NCBI GenBank assembly: GCA_030428255.1
Contig: JAUIBT010000001.1
Span: 176,421-240,420 of the forward strand
Direction: 5' to 3'
DNA from: Alphaproteobacteria bacterium
GTDB taxonomy: Bacteria; Pseudomonadota; Alphaproteobacteria; UBA7985; JAUIBT01
Length of the DNA stretch: 64,000 bases
Of this stretch, positions 53,735 to 62,256 are shown in pieces. The notes under the pieces were generated by a model. It worked only from the letters and a program-made list of their open reading frames with translations. It was not told the DNA's origin and ran no database searches. How positions within the stretch are numbered: the stretch's first letter is position 1; each line of letters starts with the position of its first letter. The translations under genes and the position numbers were made by a program.

Positions 53735-53837
53735 GAGGCAGCTCCTTCGTTGGGTTTACCTTCTGATAGCGTCCCGGTCTGCGGCTGGCAATTGGCCAGC
53801 TTGTCCACCCAGCACGCCCTCCTTATCGAGCGCACAC

Positions 53838-53869
53838 AAAAAAACGGAGCCACCTGGGCTCCGTTTTTT
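53838..53869 (-). terminator. Intrinsic terminator after the polyamine-type ABC genes
   Basis: CGGAGCC (53845-53851) pairs with GGCTCCG (53857-53863), extended by six A/T pairs and flanked by a T-run on either strand. It lies 20-50 bases after the potC-like stop. Confidence 0.9.
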
Positions 53870-53888
53870 CCAATACCCTGTCGCCTGC

Positions 53889-54743
53889 TCAGCCTGGGCG
53901 GCCAGTCCGCATGGCCTCGCTGCGACGCCGCAGGATTTCCAAGGTGATCAGCAAACAGATCGAGATTGCCACCATGATGGTTGCCACCGCCAGAATGGTC
54001 AAAGAGATTTGCTCGCGCAGGCCGGTGAACATCTGCCAAGGCAAGGTCACTTCGGCTGGCGATCCGACGAACTTGACCACCACCACTTCATCAAAGCTGG
54101 TGATAAAGGCGAAGAGTCCGCCTGAGATCACGCCAGGCAAAATCAGTGGCATCTGCACGCTAAAGAAGGTGCGGATGGGCCCCGCGCCCATGTTGGCTGC
54201 CGCTCGAACCAGCGATTGGTCGAAGCCCGCAAGCGTCGCGGTGATGGTGATGATGACGAAGGGTGTTCCCAGAGCCGCGTGCGCCAGGATAACGGCCCAA
54301 TAGGTGCCAGAGATACCGATCTTGGAATAGAAAAAGTACATACCCGCTGCCGAAATGATCAGCGGGACGATCATCGGCGAAATCAGCACGGCAGTGACCG
54401 CCTTGCGAAACGGCATCTTAGGGCTCGACAAGCCAATGGCCGCAATAGTGCCCAAGGTTACCGACAGAATTGTTGCGACGGGAGCAATGCGGAAAGAATT
54501 GCGTAGGGCGCGCTGCCAGTCGGAATTGGTCAGGAAGTCCTCGTAGTGCATAAATGAATAGGCCGAGGGCTTCAGCATAAGCATGTCTGTCGTGAAGGTG
54601 AACAGTTGCTGTGCGTTAAAACTCAGCGGAATGATCACCAGGATCGGGAAGATCAGGAAGAAGAAGATCAAAAAACAAATGGTTCGGAAGGTGTAGAACC
54701 ACAGGTGATTGCCGAGATTGGCATACGGCGGAAGTCCGGCCAT
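53889..54743 (-). CDS. potC: ABC transporter permease, PotC-like
   Basis: 284 residues, about six membrane helices. EAA loop RAAANMGAGPIRTFFSVQMP about residue 180. GGGGAG lies upstream of the ATG. It is the second permease of a spermidine/putrescine-type importer. Starts 13 bases after the potB-like stop. The gene symbol denotes the family; the substrate could be a polyamine or another small cation. Confidence 0.85.
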   Translation of the reverse strand: MAGLPPYANLGNHLWFYTFRTICFLIFFFLIFPILVIIPLSFNAQQLFTFTTDMLMLKPSAYSFMHYEDFLTNSDWQRALRNSFRIAPVATILSVTLGTIAAIGLSSPKMPFRKAVTAVLISPMIVPLIISAAGMYFFYSKIGISGTYWAVILAHAALGTPFVIITITATLAGFDQSLVRAAANMGAGPIRTFFSVQMPLILPGVISGGLFAFITSFDEVVVVKFVGSPAEVTLPWQMFTGLREQISLTILAVATIMVAISICLLITLEILRRRSEAMRTGRPG

Positions 54744-54756
54744 GTCTGTTTCTCCC

Positions 54757-56031
54757 CTATCCTAGTTTTACGTTGTCAATGCCGACGATGCGGTCATAGA
54801 GCCAATACACCACCAAGACGCCGATCAACAGCAAGGAGCCGAGTGCTGCGGCCAACCCCCAGTTCAGCGACGACAGCACGTGGTAAGCGATACGGCTAGA
54901 GATGAAGACGCCGGTGCGTCCGCCCACCAACTCTGGCGTAATGTAGTAACCAATGGCCAGAATGAAGACCAAGATGCAGCCCGCACCGATGCCAGAAATG
55001 GTTTGCGGGAAATAGATCCGCCAGAATGAGGTGAACTCCGTGGCGCCGAGGCTGCGCGCCGCACGTACATAGGACGGCGGAATAGTCCGCATAACCGAGA
55101 ACAGCGGCATGATCATAAATGGCAACAGGATGTGCGTCATCGCTACAATGGTGCCGAAGGAGTTGTTAATGAGCTCAAGCCGCCCGTCTGCGGGGACGAG
55201 ACGCAAAAACACTAAGGTGTCATTGATCACGCCCTCCCTTTGCAGCAGCACCTTCCACGCCGATGTTCGAGCGAGCAAAGAGGTCCAAAACGGAAGCAAG
55301 ACCAAGATCATCAAGAGGTTCGAGCTCTTCATCGGCAGAATCGCCAGTAGATAGGCGACAGGAAAGGCCAGGGAAAAACAGAGCCCCGTGATCAACATAG
55401 ACATCCAAAGCGTCCGCCAGAACAGCATAAGGTATTGTCGCTGGTTCTCGGGCAACATTTCAACGCCGTCAGCCGTGTTCTTTAGATCAAGCGCAGCATA
55501 GTAATATCCCATGGTGAGCGAGCCAGAAAACCGCTTGATTGTTTGCCAAATTTCCGTCTCGCCCCACTTGTCGTCCATCGCGAGGAACTGGGGCTTGAGG
55601 GGTTGATCAAAATCGAATTTCTTGATCTGGCGACCAGTTTTACGAAACAGCGATGAAATACCGGCCGTTTCATAGTTTAGGCGAGAGCCGACGCGGGTAT
55701 GCTGGCGAGCCTTTGTAGCGACCAGGAGATCCTCGGCGAAGGCTCTGAAAACCGCTTCATCCGGCGTATCTGTCTTGCTCGCGTCCCAGTCCCCAATAAC
55801 CTTGGACGTGTTGGCCAGCACATCTGGGACAAGCTGATTATCGACAGAACGATACAACATGTCGAAAATCGGCGAAACGAACGTCACCAAAATGAACAGC
55901 AACAGCGGCGCGACCAACATAGCGGCGCGAAGTCGCTGCGCGCGCTCTGCTTGGCGCAGTTTGGTCTTAAGGGGCGTGCCATCGGCGGCCAACACAAGGC
56001 CGGTGCTTGGCGATAATTCTTGGTCGGACAT
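54757..56031 (-). CDS. potB: ABC transporter permease, PotB-like, with a large periplasmic loop
   Basis: 424 residues from ATG 56031, against about 285 for E. coli PotB. One helix at about 37-57 is followed by about 140 extra polar residues (about 60-200, e.g. DTPDEAVFRAFAEDLLVATK), and then the normal permease core (FWRTLWMSMLITGLCFSLAF) with EAA loop RAARSLGATEFTSFWRIYFP. The extra part lies in the first periplasmic loop, near where the binding protein docks. Similar long forms are known to me in alphaproteobacterial PotB-like proteins. Confidence 0.83.
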   Translation of the reverse strand: MSDQELSPSTGLVLAADGTPLKTKLRQAERAQRLRAAMLVAPLLLFILVTFVSPIFDMLYRSVDNQLVPDVLANTSKVIGDWDASKTDTPDEAVFRAFAEDLLVATKARQHTRVGSRLNYETAGISSLFRKTGRQIKKFDFDQPLKPQFLAMDDKWGETEIWQTIKRFSGSLTMGYYYAALDLKNTADGVEMLPENQRQYLMLFWRTLWMSMLITGLCFSLAFPVAYLLAILPMKSSNLLMILVLLPFWTSLLARTSAWKVLLQREGVINDTLVFLRLVPADGRLELINNSFGTIVAMTHILLPFMIMPLFSVMRTIPPSYVRAARSLGATEFTSFWRIYFPQTISGIGAGCILVFILAIGYYITPELVGGRTGVFISSRIAYHVLSSLNWGLAAALGSLLLIGVLVVYWLYDRIVGIDNVKLG

Positions 56032-56488
56032 AGCTCGACAATCGTACTGCAACAAAAGGAAGGGTCACTAGAGCTTGCCGCGACAGCGGACGGCCAACTG
56101 ACCAACTCTAGCAAAAGAATCTTGCCGCAAATGCGCCTTCAAAGACAATCCCAGTACCCTAGGTGTGCTCTTCGAGTTCGCAGTCTGCTCTTACCCAGCG
56201 CTGACCCGAACGTGGTGTTCGCGGCGGTGTTGATGTGCCGCAACGACCAACCGTCCTGTACAGACAAAGGGTCACTATCTGGATAAGCAAGCAAGCATAT
56301 CTACCCTGATTACATCGCGCGACGTAGCGGCGAACCAGTGGCCACAAGCTGGCCATCACACGACCTCGCCCATGCCTGCCAGCGCGGTCAGAGCGGAGTG
56401 CCAACGGATCACGCCTGTTGGCACTCCCAACCCTGTTGCAAGGAAGGAGCAGGTGTTACCCCTGCCCCGCCCTCGCGGTGGCTTGCTC
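56032..56488 (-). other. 457-base spacer inside the ABC importer operon
   Basis: No gene is supported in the gap between the binding-protein gene and potB. It holds the 11-bp hairpin at 56395-56427, a CTAGAG/CTCTAG inverted repeat near 56068-56120, and an 11-base direct repeat AAGGGTCACTA at 56060-56070 and 56267-56277. A separate promoter for potBC may lie here. Confidence 0.5.
56395..56427 (-). promoter_or_regulatory. Perfect 11-bp stem-loop after the binding-protein gene
   Basis: GGAGTGCCAAC (56395-56405) and GTTGGCACTCC (56417-56427) are exact inverted repeats around an 11-base loop. It lies about 60 bases after the binding-protein stop. There is no T-run, so it looks like a message stabiliser or partial terminator that favours the binding protein over the permeases. 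The structure is plain; the role is inferred. Confidence 0.6.
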
Positions 56489-57577
56489 TTACTGAGCCAA
56501 CCATGCCTGGAACTTGGCGTCCAGATCATCGCGGTAGTCAGCCCACCAAGTGTAGTTGAACAGGAAGGTGTTCTTCGCGTTCTCTGGATCTGTCGGCATG
56601 TGCGGAGCCATGTCGATGCCCAGCTCTGCGTGCTTGCCAACCAGCGGTGCTGAAGATGCACGGGCGGGACCATAAGAGATGTACTTTGCTTGGTCAGCCA
56701 AACGCTGAGTGTCGGTTGCAAAGTAGACGTAGTCCAAGGCACGTGCCTTACGCTCTTCAGACAGACCAGCGGGAATGATCCAGCCGTCCAGGTCGAACAC
56801 CTGTGCGTCCCACAGCATAGCAACTGGCTGCTTCTGCTCTTCGATCAAAGCAAACAGACGACCGTTGTAGGTAGAGCCCATAACGATCTCACCGTCAGCC
56901 AGAAGCTGAGGCGTATCTGCGCCAGCGTTCCACCAGATCACTTGGTCCTTGATGGTGTCCAGCTTAGCAAAGGCTTGCGCCTGACCTTCTTCGGTCTCAA
57001 GCACGTCATAGACGTCTTCTTTTGCTACGCCATCACACAGCAGAGCCCACTCCATGTTGTTGATGGGGCGCTTTTCCAAGGCACGCTTGCCAGGGAACTT
57101 TTCCAGGTCGAACACCGCACAAACGTCTGTCGGAGTTTCAGACACCAGGTCGGTACGGTAACCGAAAGTGGTCGAATACACGATCTGAGGAATGAAGCAC
57201 TCAGAGACCAGCAATTCGCCGAAGTCTTCAGAAGCGGGTGTGCCATCAGGCGCCGGTGCCAACTGCGCATCAGCGTCGATCACTTCAGCCAGGCCTTCGT
57301 CACACAGACGCATGGCATCGGCCGCAACGACGTCAACGACGTCCCAAGTCACGTTGCCAGCTTCGTTCATGGCGCGCAGCTTTGCAACGGCCTCGGCAGA
57401 CGAGTTATCATTGATAATCTTGACGCCGGTTTTTGCGGTGTAGGGATCGTGGTATGCATTCAGCTGTGATGCTGAGTAAGCACCGCCCCATGACACGATG
57501 GTCATGTCTTGGGCTAGTGCAACGGTCGACGCTGCAGCCACCGCAGCCGTCAAACCAAGAGTCTTGAAGAAATTCAT
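56489..57577 (-). CDS. potD: Periplasmic binding protein, PotD/spermidine-putrescine type
   Basis: 362 residues from ATG 57577 (GAGGT upstream). Signal peptide MNFFKTLGLTAAVAAASTVA with cleavage near ALA-QD. Mature start DMTIVSWGGAYSASQLNAYH is typical of the PotD-type extracellular binding family 1; VWWNAGADTPQLLADGEIVM-type hinge and the Trp-rich C-terminus follow. Ligand may be a polyamine or another cationic solute. Confidence 0.87.
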   Translation of the reverse strand: MNFFKTLGLTAAVAAASTVALAQDMTIVSWGGAYSASQLNAYHDPYTAKTGVKIINDNSSAEAVAKLRAMNEAGNVTWDVVDVVAADAMRLCDEGLAEVIDADAQLAPAPDGTPASEDFGELLVSECFIPQIVYSTTFGYRTDLVSETPTDVCAVFDLEKFPGKRALEKRPINNMEWALLCDGVAKEDVYDVLETEEGQAQAFAKLDTIKDQVIWWNAGADTPQLLADGEIVMGSTYNGRLFALIEEQKQPVAMLWDAQVFDLDGWIIPAGLSEERKARALDYVYFATDTQRLADQAKYISYGPARASSAPLVGKHAELGIDMAPHMPTDPENAKNTFLFNYTWWADYRDDLDAKFQAWLAQ

Positions 57578-57660
57578 CTTTACCTCACTGTTTTGGCCCT
57601 CAATTTTTCCCGGTCGGGCGGGCCTAACTCCGGCCGGGTCGTATGTCGAGATCCGAGCGC

Positions 57661-58749
57661 TTATGCGTCCAGTGCCCGACAATCTTCTGTCGCCCAGCCG
57701 ATGCGGACTTCGCTGCCCACGGCCAGCATGGCGTGATTATTCTTATTGGGAACCTTGACGATGAACTCGTCGTTTCCATGAACGTTCAAGCGCGCGCGGA
57801 TGTGGTCGCCGAGATAGATCAGCTCCTTCACCTGCGCCGAGGTTGCATTGCCTTGCACCTCGTCGCCGACGGTCACCCGCTCAGGACGAATAGACAGCAG
57901 TGTCTTGTGCCCCTGCCCTTCGCAGTTGACCATGGTCGCCTGGCAGTTGCCGCCACCTTCCAGCGTCACGTATGCCACGTCGCCTTCTGTACGCTCAACG
58001 GTGCCTAGCAGCTTGTTATTCTCGCCGATGAACTGTGCCACGAAGGCGTTCATGGGCCGCTCATAGAGATCTTCGGGACTTGCAAGTTGCTGAATAACGC
58101 CATGGTTAAACACGGCAACGCGATCCGACATGGTCAAGGCCTCGGTCTGATCGTGGGTCACGTAGACCACAGAGACGCCCAGGCGCTCGTGCAAGTGCTT
58201 GATCTCGTACTGCATATGCTCACGCAGTTGCTTGTCCAAAGCGCCCAGCGGCTCGTCCATCAACACCAGCTCGGGCTCAAAAACCAGAGCGCGCGCCAAC
58301 GCGATACGCTGTTGCTGACCACCGGAAAGCTGGGCCGGGCGGCGCTTGCCGAACTCGCCCATCTGCACCATATCCAAAGCGCCACGCACGCGTGTTTCAC
58401 GCTCTGACTTTCCGATGCCGCGAACGCTCAACGGGAAAGCCAAATTTTCTTCGACCGTCATGTGAGGGAACAGGGCATAGTTCTGGAACACCATACCGAT
58501 ACCGCGCTTATGTGGCGGAATATTGTTGATCGGGCGACCGTTCAGGCGAATTTCGCCATGGGTCACGCTTTCAAAGCCCGCCAGCATCATAAGGCACGTT
58601 GTCTTGCCGGAACCCGATGGCCCCAACATGGTGACAAATTCGCCTTTTGCGATGGTCAAATTGAGGTCTTTTACAACGAGCTCTTCGCCGTCGTAAGATT
58701 TTTGCACGTGGTCGAACACCACGTAATCGGACGCGCCGTCTACAGCCAT
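57661..58749 (-). CDS. potA: ABC importer ATPase, PotA-like
   Basis: 362 residues from ATG 58749. Walker A GPSGSGKTT, signature LSGGQQQRIALARAL, Walker B ELVLMDEPLGALD, switch VTHDQTEALTMS, and a C-terminal TOBE domain (LLSIRPERVTVGD). It energises the importer. An in-frame ATG at 58803 would add 18 unconserved residues. It is the first gene of the operon; its upstream region carries clustered TTCGCG sites. Confidence 0.92.
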   Translation of the reverse strand: MAVDGASDYVVFDHVQKSYDGEELVVKDLNLTIAKGEFVTMLGPSGSGKTTCLMMLAGFESVTHGEIRLNGRPINNIPPHKRGIGMVFQNYALFPHMTVEENLAFPLSVRGIGKSERETRVRGALDMVQMGEFGKRRPAQLSGGQQQRIALARALVFEPELVLMDEPLGALDKQLREHMQYEIKHLHERLGVSVVYVTHDQTEALTMSDRVAVFNHGVIQQLASPEDLYERPMNAFVAQFIGENNKLLGTVERTEGDVAYVTLEGGGNCQATMVNCEGQGHKTLLSIRPERVTVGDEVQGNATSAQVKELIYLGDHIRARLNVHGNDEFIVKVPNKNNHAMLAVGSEVRIGWATEDCRALDA

Positions 58750-58836
58750 ATGGCCTTCACCTGTTTCCGCTCTTATGTTCTTTCGCTGCAACAAGCATTG
58801 CAACTATTGCTTATGCCCTAGCCCTAACGTCTTTGC

Positions 58837-58970
58837 TTGTTCGCGTCAAATGCCATTCGCGAACAAATGTTAGTCTTTTGCGGAAAAAATCGTCTTCACG
58901 GCGAAGCAACGAAGGGCGAGGCGCAAAATCGTCAATTCGCGACACACGAATCGTTCGCGCGAGATTCGCA
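58837..58970 (-). promoter_or_regulatory. TTCGCG half-site cluster with a perfect 9-bp inverted repeat upstream of potA
   Basis: TTGTTCGCG (58837-58845) and CGCGAACAA (58858-58866) are exact inverted repeats with a 12-base spacer, centred about 100 bases upstream of potA. Further TTCGCG copies lie at 58936-58941 and 58954-58959, and TTCGCA at 58965-58970. The spacing of the first two extra copies is 18 bases. This looks like operator DNA for a dimeric regulator, which could control the importer. No regulator gene is adjacent. Confidence 0.45.
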
Positions 58971-58992
58971 TGCGAGTCCTCATGCGAGTCCT
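58969..58992. repeat. Exact tandem 12-mer over the mnmH stop codon
   Basis: CATGCGAGTCCT occurs twice in a row (58969-58980 and 58981-58992). The mnmH stop (58980-58982) lies at the junction, so one copy is coding and one is not. It looks like a recent small duplication. Confidence 0.7.
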
Positions 58993-60035
58993 TGGGCAGC
59001 TTCGCGGATGGACCTCGCGACCGCGGCTAGGCCTTGGCCCTGAGCTGCGGCCTCAGCCAAGTCGAAGTCCAGGCTGGATTTGGCACCCTGGCGAGGGCCG
59101 CCATGCTGGTAAGCCGGGTCGTAGTGCTGGACCAAAAGATCTTCCACCAGGGCCGCCACCTCGCCTTGGTTGAGCTTGGCGAGCCAGATATCAACTTGTG
59201 CGTTACCGTGACGATAGCGCAGACGCGCCAACAACTGGGCGAGCCGCTCGGGCGCTTCGGCCAAATGGCGATACTGGCGGCACAAATACTTGGCGCGACG
59301 CTCAACGCTATCCAAGACACGTAAGCGACGCGCGCGCTTCATCGCGGCAAAGAATGACGAAGGTATGTAGAGCTGACCGATTTTGGCGCTCTCGCCTTCG
59401 ACGAAAACGGGCGCGCCGGGCTCCAGCTTTGTCACAACCTGCCAAAGCGCCGTTTCGAATGCTTTTTGGCTGGGCTGAGGGCTGCCGTCCGGGTTGGCTC
59501 CCAACAAGGAACCGCGATGGTTTGCCAAGCCCTCCAGGTCGATGGTTTGTGCGCCCTGAGCCGCCATCTCGGCCAGCAAGTCAGTCTTGCGGCTACCGGT
59601 CGGCCCATCGAGAACCCACATGTCCAGCTCGCTAGGCAGCGTCTCCAAGCAGGCGACGACATGGCGGCGAAAGGCCTTATAGCCCCCGTCCAGCCGCGCC
59701 ACGGGAAAGCCGATTTGCTGAAGCACCAACGCGAGGCTGCCAGAGCGCTGCCCACTGCGCCAACAGTAGATCAGAGGACGAAAGCTGCGCGGCTTGTCAG
59801 CGAAAAACTGTTCCAAATGCTGGGCGATATTGCGCGAGACGATGGCCGCTCCCCGCCGCTTGGCTTTGAAACTTCCGACCTGACGATCAAGCGTTCCCAC
59901 TTCCGCGCGCTCGGCGTCGCTCATGATCGGCAAGCTTATGGCACCGGGCAGATGGTCAATGGCGAACTCAGAAGGCGAACGCACATCAATAATGGCGTCG
60001 AACTCCTCGTCAAAGGGATAGGTTAGGCTTCGCAT
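58980..60035 (-). CDS. mnmH: tRNA 2-selenouridine synthase
   Basis: 351 residues from ATG 60035. N-terminal rhodanese domain with active-site Cys91 in LIYCWRSGQRSGS; C-terminal P-loop domain with Walker A GPTGSRKT at about 144-151. It geranylates and then selenates the wobble 2-thiouridine of certain tRNAs using selenophosphate. It starts 10 bases after the selD fusion stop on the same strand, a functional pair. The longer open frame to 60497 is antisense-like sequence over selD and is rejected. Confidence 0.95.
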   Translation of the reverse strand: MRSLTYPFDEEFDAIIDVRSPSEFAIDHLPGAISLPIMSDAERAEVGTLDRQVGSFKAKRRGAAIVSRNIAQHLEQFFADKPRSFRPLIYCWRSGQRSGSLALVLQQIGFPVARLDGGYKAFRRHVVACLETLPSELDMWVLDGPTGSRKTDLLAEMAAQGAQTIDLEGLANHRGSLLGANPDGSPQPSQKAFETALWQVVTKLEPGAPVFVEGESAKIGQLYIPSSFFAAMKRARRLRVLDSVERRAKYLCRQYRHLAEAPERLAQLLARLRYRHGNAQVDIWLAKLNQGEVAALVEDLLVQHYDPAYQHGGPRQGAKSSLDFDLAEAAAQGQGLAAVARSIREAAQGLA

Positions 60036-60045
60036 ACCAGCATCA

Positions 60046-62256
60046 TCACCATTCAATGCGCGCTTGACCAGGATCTTTCGCGGCGACGACCTGCCCCACA
60101 TCGGTAAAGCCACAACCTGCCAGATGCGCAGCCTGTTCAGGCGCAACAGCGGCCAACAGCCCGCCCGATGTTTGCGGGTCGCACGCCAGCACCAACCGCG
60201 GATCATGCATGCCAGGAGCATCCGGCCCCAACACGGCTTGATTGCTGGCCCATAAATTTGCGCGCACGCCTTGTTCGGCCAGGCACATGGCCCCCTCGTA
60301 GGAGAACAGAGCCTCCAAATCGAGGCGGATGTTGACCCCGCTGGCCTGGGCAATCTCGCTGGCATGGCCAGCCAGCCCAAACCCGGTGACATCGCTGACC
60401 GCATGCAATCCACCTGGCGGCAACGCACGCAATGCCGCAGTCGCCGCTCGGTTGGTCTGGCGCATCTGTTCGGCCGCCACATCCAACCACCGCCCACGGG
60501 TCTTGCCCGCCATGAGCCCTGCCAGCAGCAGGCCGCTCCCCAGCGGGCGCGACAGCATCAGGCGATCGCCCGGCCGCGCTCCGGCCTTGCTCCAACGGGT
60601 CTGCCCCTGCGCCAAGCGTCCGGTCACGCTGAAGCCCAAGCCCGGCTCGCTCGCCTGGCTGGTGTGGCCACCAATCAGCGCCACTTGGTCCGCGTCCAGC
60701 ACTTGGCGCGCCCCGGCCAACACCTGTGCCAGGTCTTGGCTTGCCAAGTCGTCAGTTTGCCGCGCAACGCTGGCCAAAGCCATGGCTGCAATGGGCGTGC
60801 CGCCCTCTGCATAGATGTCGGACAAACTGTGGGCCGCAATGATTTGGCCGGACAGATAATCATCGCTGAAAGGCAGCGTCAGCCAATCAACGCTTTGCAG
60901 CAGTTGGGTTCCGGGCAGCGCGGCTGCATCCTCGGGCGCGCCATCAAGGCCCAAGACTTTAAGTCCCTTGGACAAGGCCGGATTTGCCAGCTTGCCGCCG
61001 CAGCCCTTGCAGAGCGGTTGTTCAAGCGCCAAGGCCTGTTTGTCGAGGCGCGCCCAATCCGGCAAGCGCTGGGACGCCGCCATAGGCGGCAAGTCATTGA
61101 AGCGGCGCATAAAGCTGCGGTCGATGTGGTCCTTCCACCGCCAAACCCAGCCGCCTTGCGCGAACAAAGCCCCTTTGCTGGCCAAAGCATAGCGCTCGCC
61201 CGTTGCGATCAAGCTCAAAAAGCGACGCTGAGGGCGATGGCTTCGCAACGGCAGACCTTTGACCGCTCGCAACAGGTTTTCGGCCAGCACTGGGCCCTGG
61301 CGAACCGCAAAGACCCCAGCTTTCTCGCGGGGATGGTTGGTCTGGCTGGCGCAGTCGCCCGCGGCGAAGACATGCGGGTGTGATAGGCTGCGCAACTGGT
61401 CGTCGGTTGCTAGAAAGCCGCGCGCATCCGTCGCCAGGCCAGATCCGGCAAACCAAGGTGCTGGCACCGCACCTGTAACCCACAACAACGCGTCGAACGC
61501 CAGGCTTGAGCCATCGTCGAGCAGAAGGCGGCGCGGCTCGACCCGTGTAACGCCCTGCCCCAGGTGGGTCGCAACGCCCTTAGCCTCAAGCTGGCGCTGC
61601 ATGGCGCTTTGGGTCGCCTTGGGATTGTAAGGTAAGACCTGGGGCGCACGGCCAACAAGGTGGTATGAGATCCCGCTCAGGCCCAGCCCTTGGCTTAAAC
61701 AGTGTTGAACCGCCAACAACAGCTCGCAGCCGCCCACCCCCGCACCAACGCAGACGAGGCGCTTGGTCGATCTTTCCCCCGTGGCCTCTAGCTGGCTCCG
61801 CAGTCCGTGCCAATGATCGAGCAAAGAGGCAATCGGCTTGACCGGCAGAGCGTGGTCACGCGCACCCTCGACGCTGGCAAGATCAGGGGTCGAGCCCGTG
61901 TTGATGCTGACCACATCGAACCCCAACGGTGGGCGGCCGTCCATGTAGACCAAGCGCTGATCCGGGTCCAAGGCAGTGACCGCCGCGCGAATAAAACTCA
62001 CCCCAGCCCAGGCACAGAGCCGCGCTAGGTCGATGTGGATATCGTCATAGCCATAGTGGCCCGCGATATAGCCAGGCAGCATGCCCGAATAAGGCGTATG
62101 CGTATCCTTGCAAATCAGCGTGACTTTGATCCCGGGCTCTGGGCGCATGCCGAGGCGACGCAGCAATTGAACCTGCGCGTGTCCTCCGCCGACCAATACG
62201 ATGTGCTTGATCCAAGGTGTTGGCGTTGCGAGCATATCGGCAGGCGATGAAGGCAT
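60046..62256 (-). CDS. selD: FAD/NAD oxidoreductase fused to selenophosphate synthase
   Basis: 736 residues from ATG 62256. Residues ~15-400 are a pyridine nucleotide-disulfide oxidoreductase (NDH-2/SQR-like): IVLVGGGHAQVQLLRRLG for FAD, LVCVGAGVGGCELLLAVQ for NAD, and HVFAAGDCASQ. Residues ~410-736 are SelD: Cys416 and Cys419 in CKGCGGKLANPALS, with Cys419 at the place of the E. coli active-site Cys17, so cysteine rather than selenocysteine. SelD makes selenophosphate for MnmH. This fusion is known from other bacteria; the oxidoreductase's role is not settled. Confidence 0.93.
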   Translation of the reverse strand: MPSSPADMLATPTPWIKHIVLVGGGHAQVQLLRRLGMRPEPGIKVTLICKDTHTPYSGMLPGYIAGHYGYDDIHIDLARLCAWAGVSFIRAAVTALDPDQRLVYMDGRPPLGFDVVSINTGSTPDLASVEGARDHALPVKPIASLLDHWHGLRSQLEATGERSTKRLVCVGAGVGGCELLLAVQHCLSQGLGLSGISYHLVGRAPQVLPYNPKATQSAMQRQLEAKGVATHLGQGVTRVEPRRLLLDDGSSLAFDALLWVTGAVPAPWFAGSGLATDARGFLATDDQLRSLSHPHVFAAGDCASQTNHPREKAGVFAVRQGPVLAENLLRAVKGLPLRSHRPQRRFLSLIATGERYALASKGALFAQGGWVWRWKDHIDRSFMRRFNDLPPMAASQRLPDWARLDKQALALEQPLCKGCGGKLANPALSKGLKVLGLDGAPEDAAALPGTQLLQSVDWLTLPFSDDYLSGQIIAAHSLSDIYAEGGTPIAAMALASVARQTDDLASQDLAQVLAGARQVLDADQVALIGGHTSQASEPGLGFSVTGRLAQGQTRWSKAGARPGDRLMLSRPLGSGLLLAGLMAGKTRGRWLDVAAEQMRQTNRAATAALRALPPGGLHAVSDVTGFGLAGHASEIAQASGVNIRLDLEALFSYEGAMCLAEQGVRANLWASNQAVLGPDAPGMHDPRLVLACDPQTSGGLLAAVAPEQAAHLAGCGFTDVGQVVAAKDPGQARIEW

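Noticed and set aside
60036..60497. N-terminal extension of mnmH
   Set aside because: The extra 154 residues are an out-of-frame reading of selD (same strand), with abnormal composition rich in Trp, Arg and Cys. The conserved start is at 60035.
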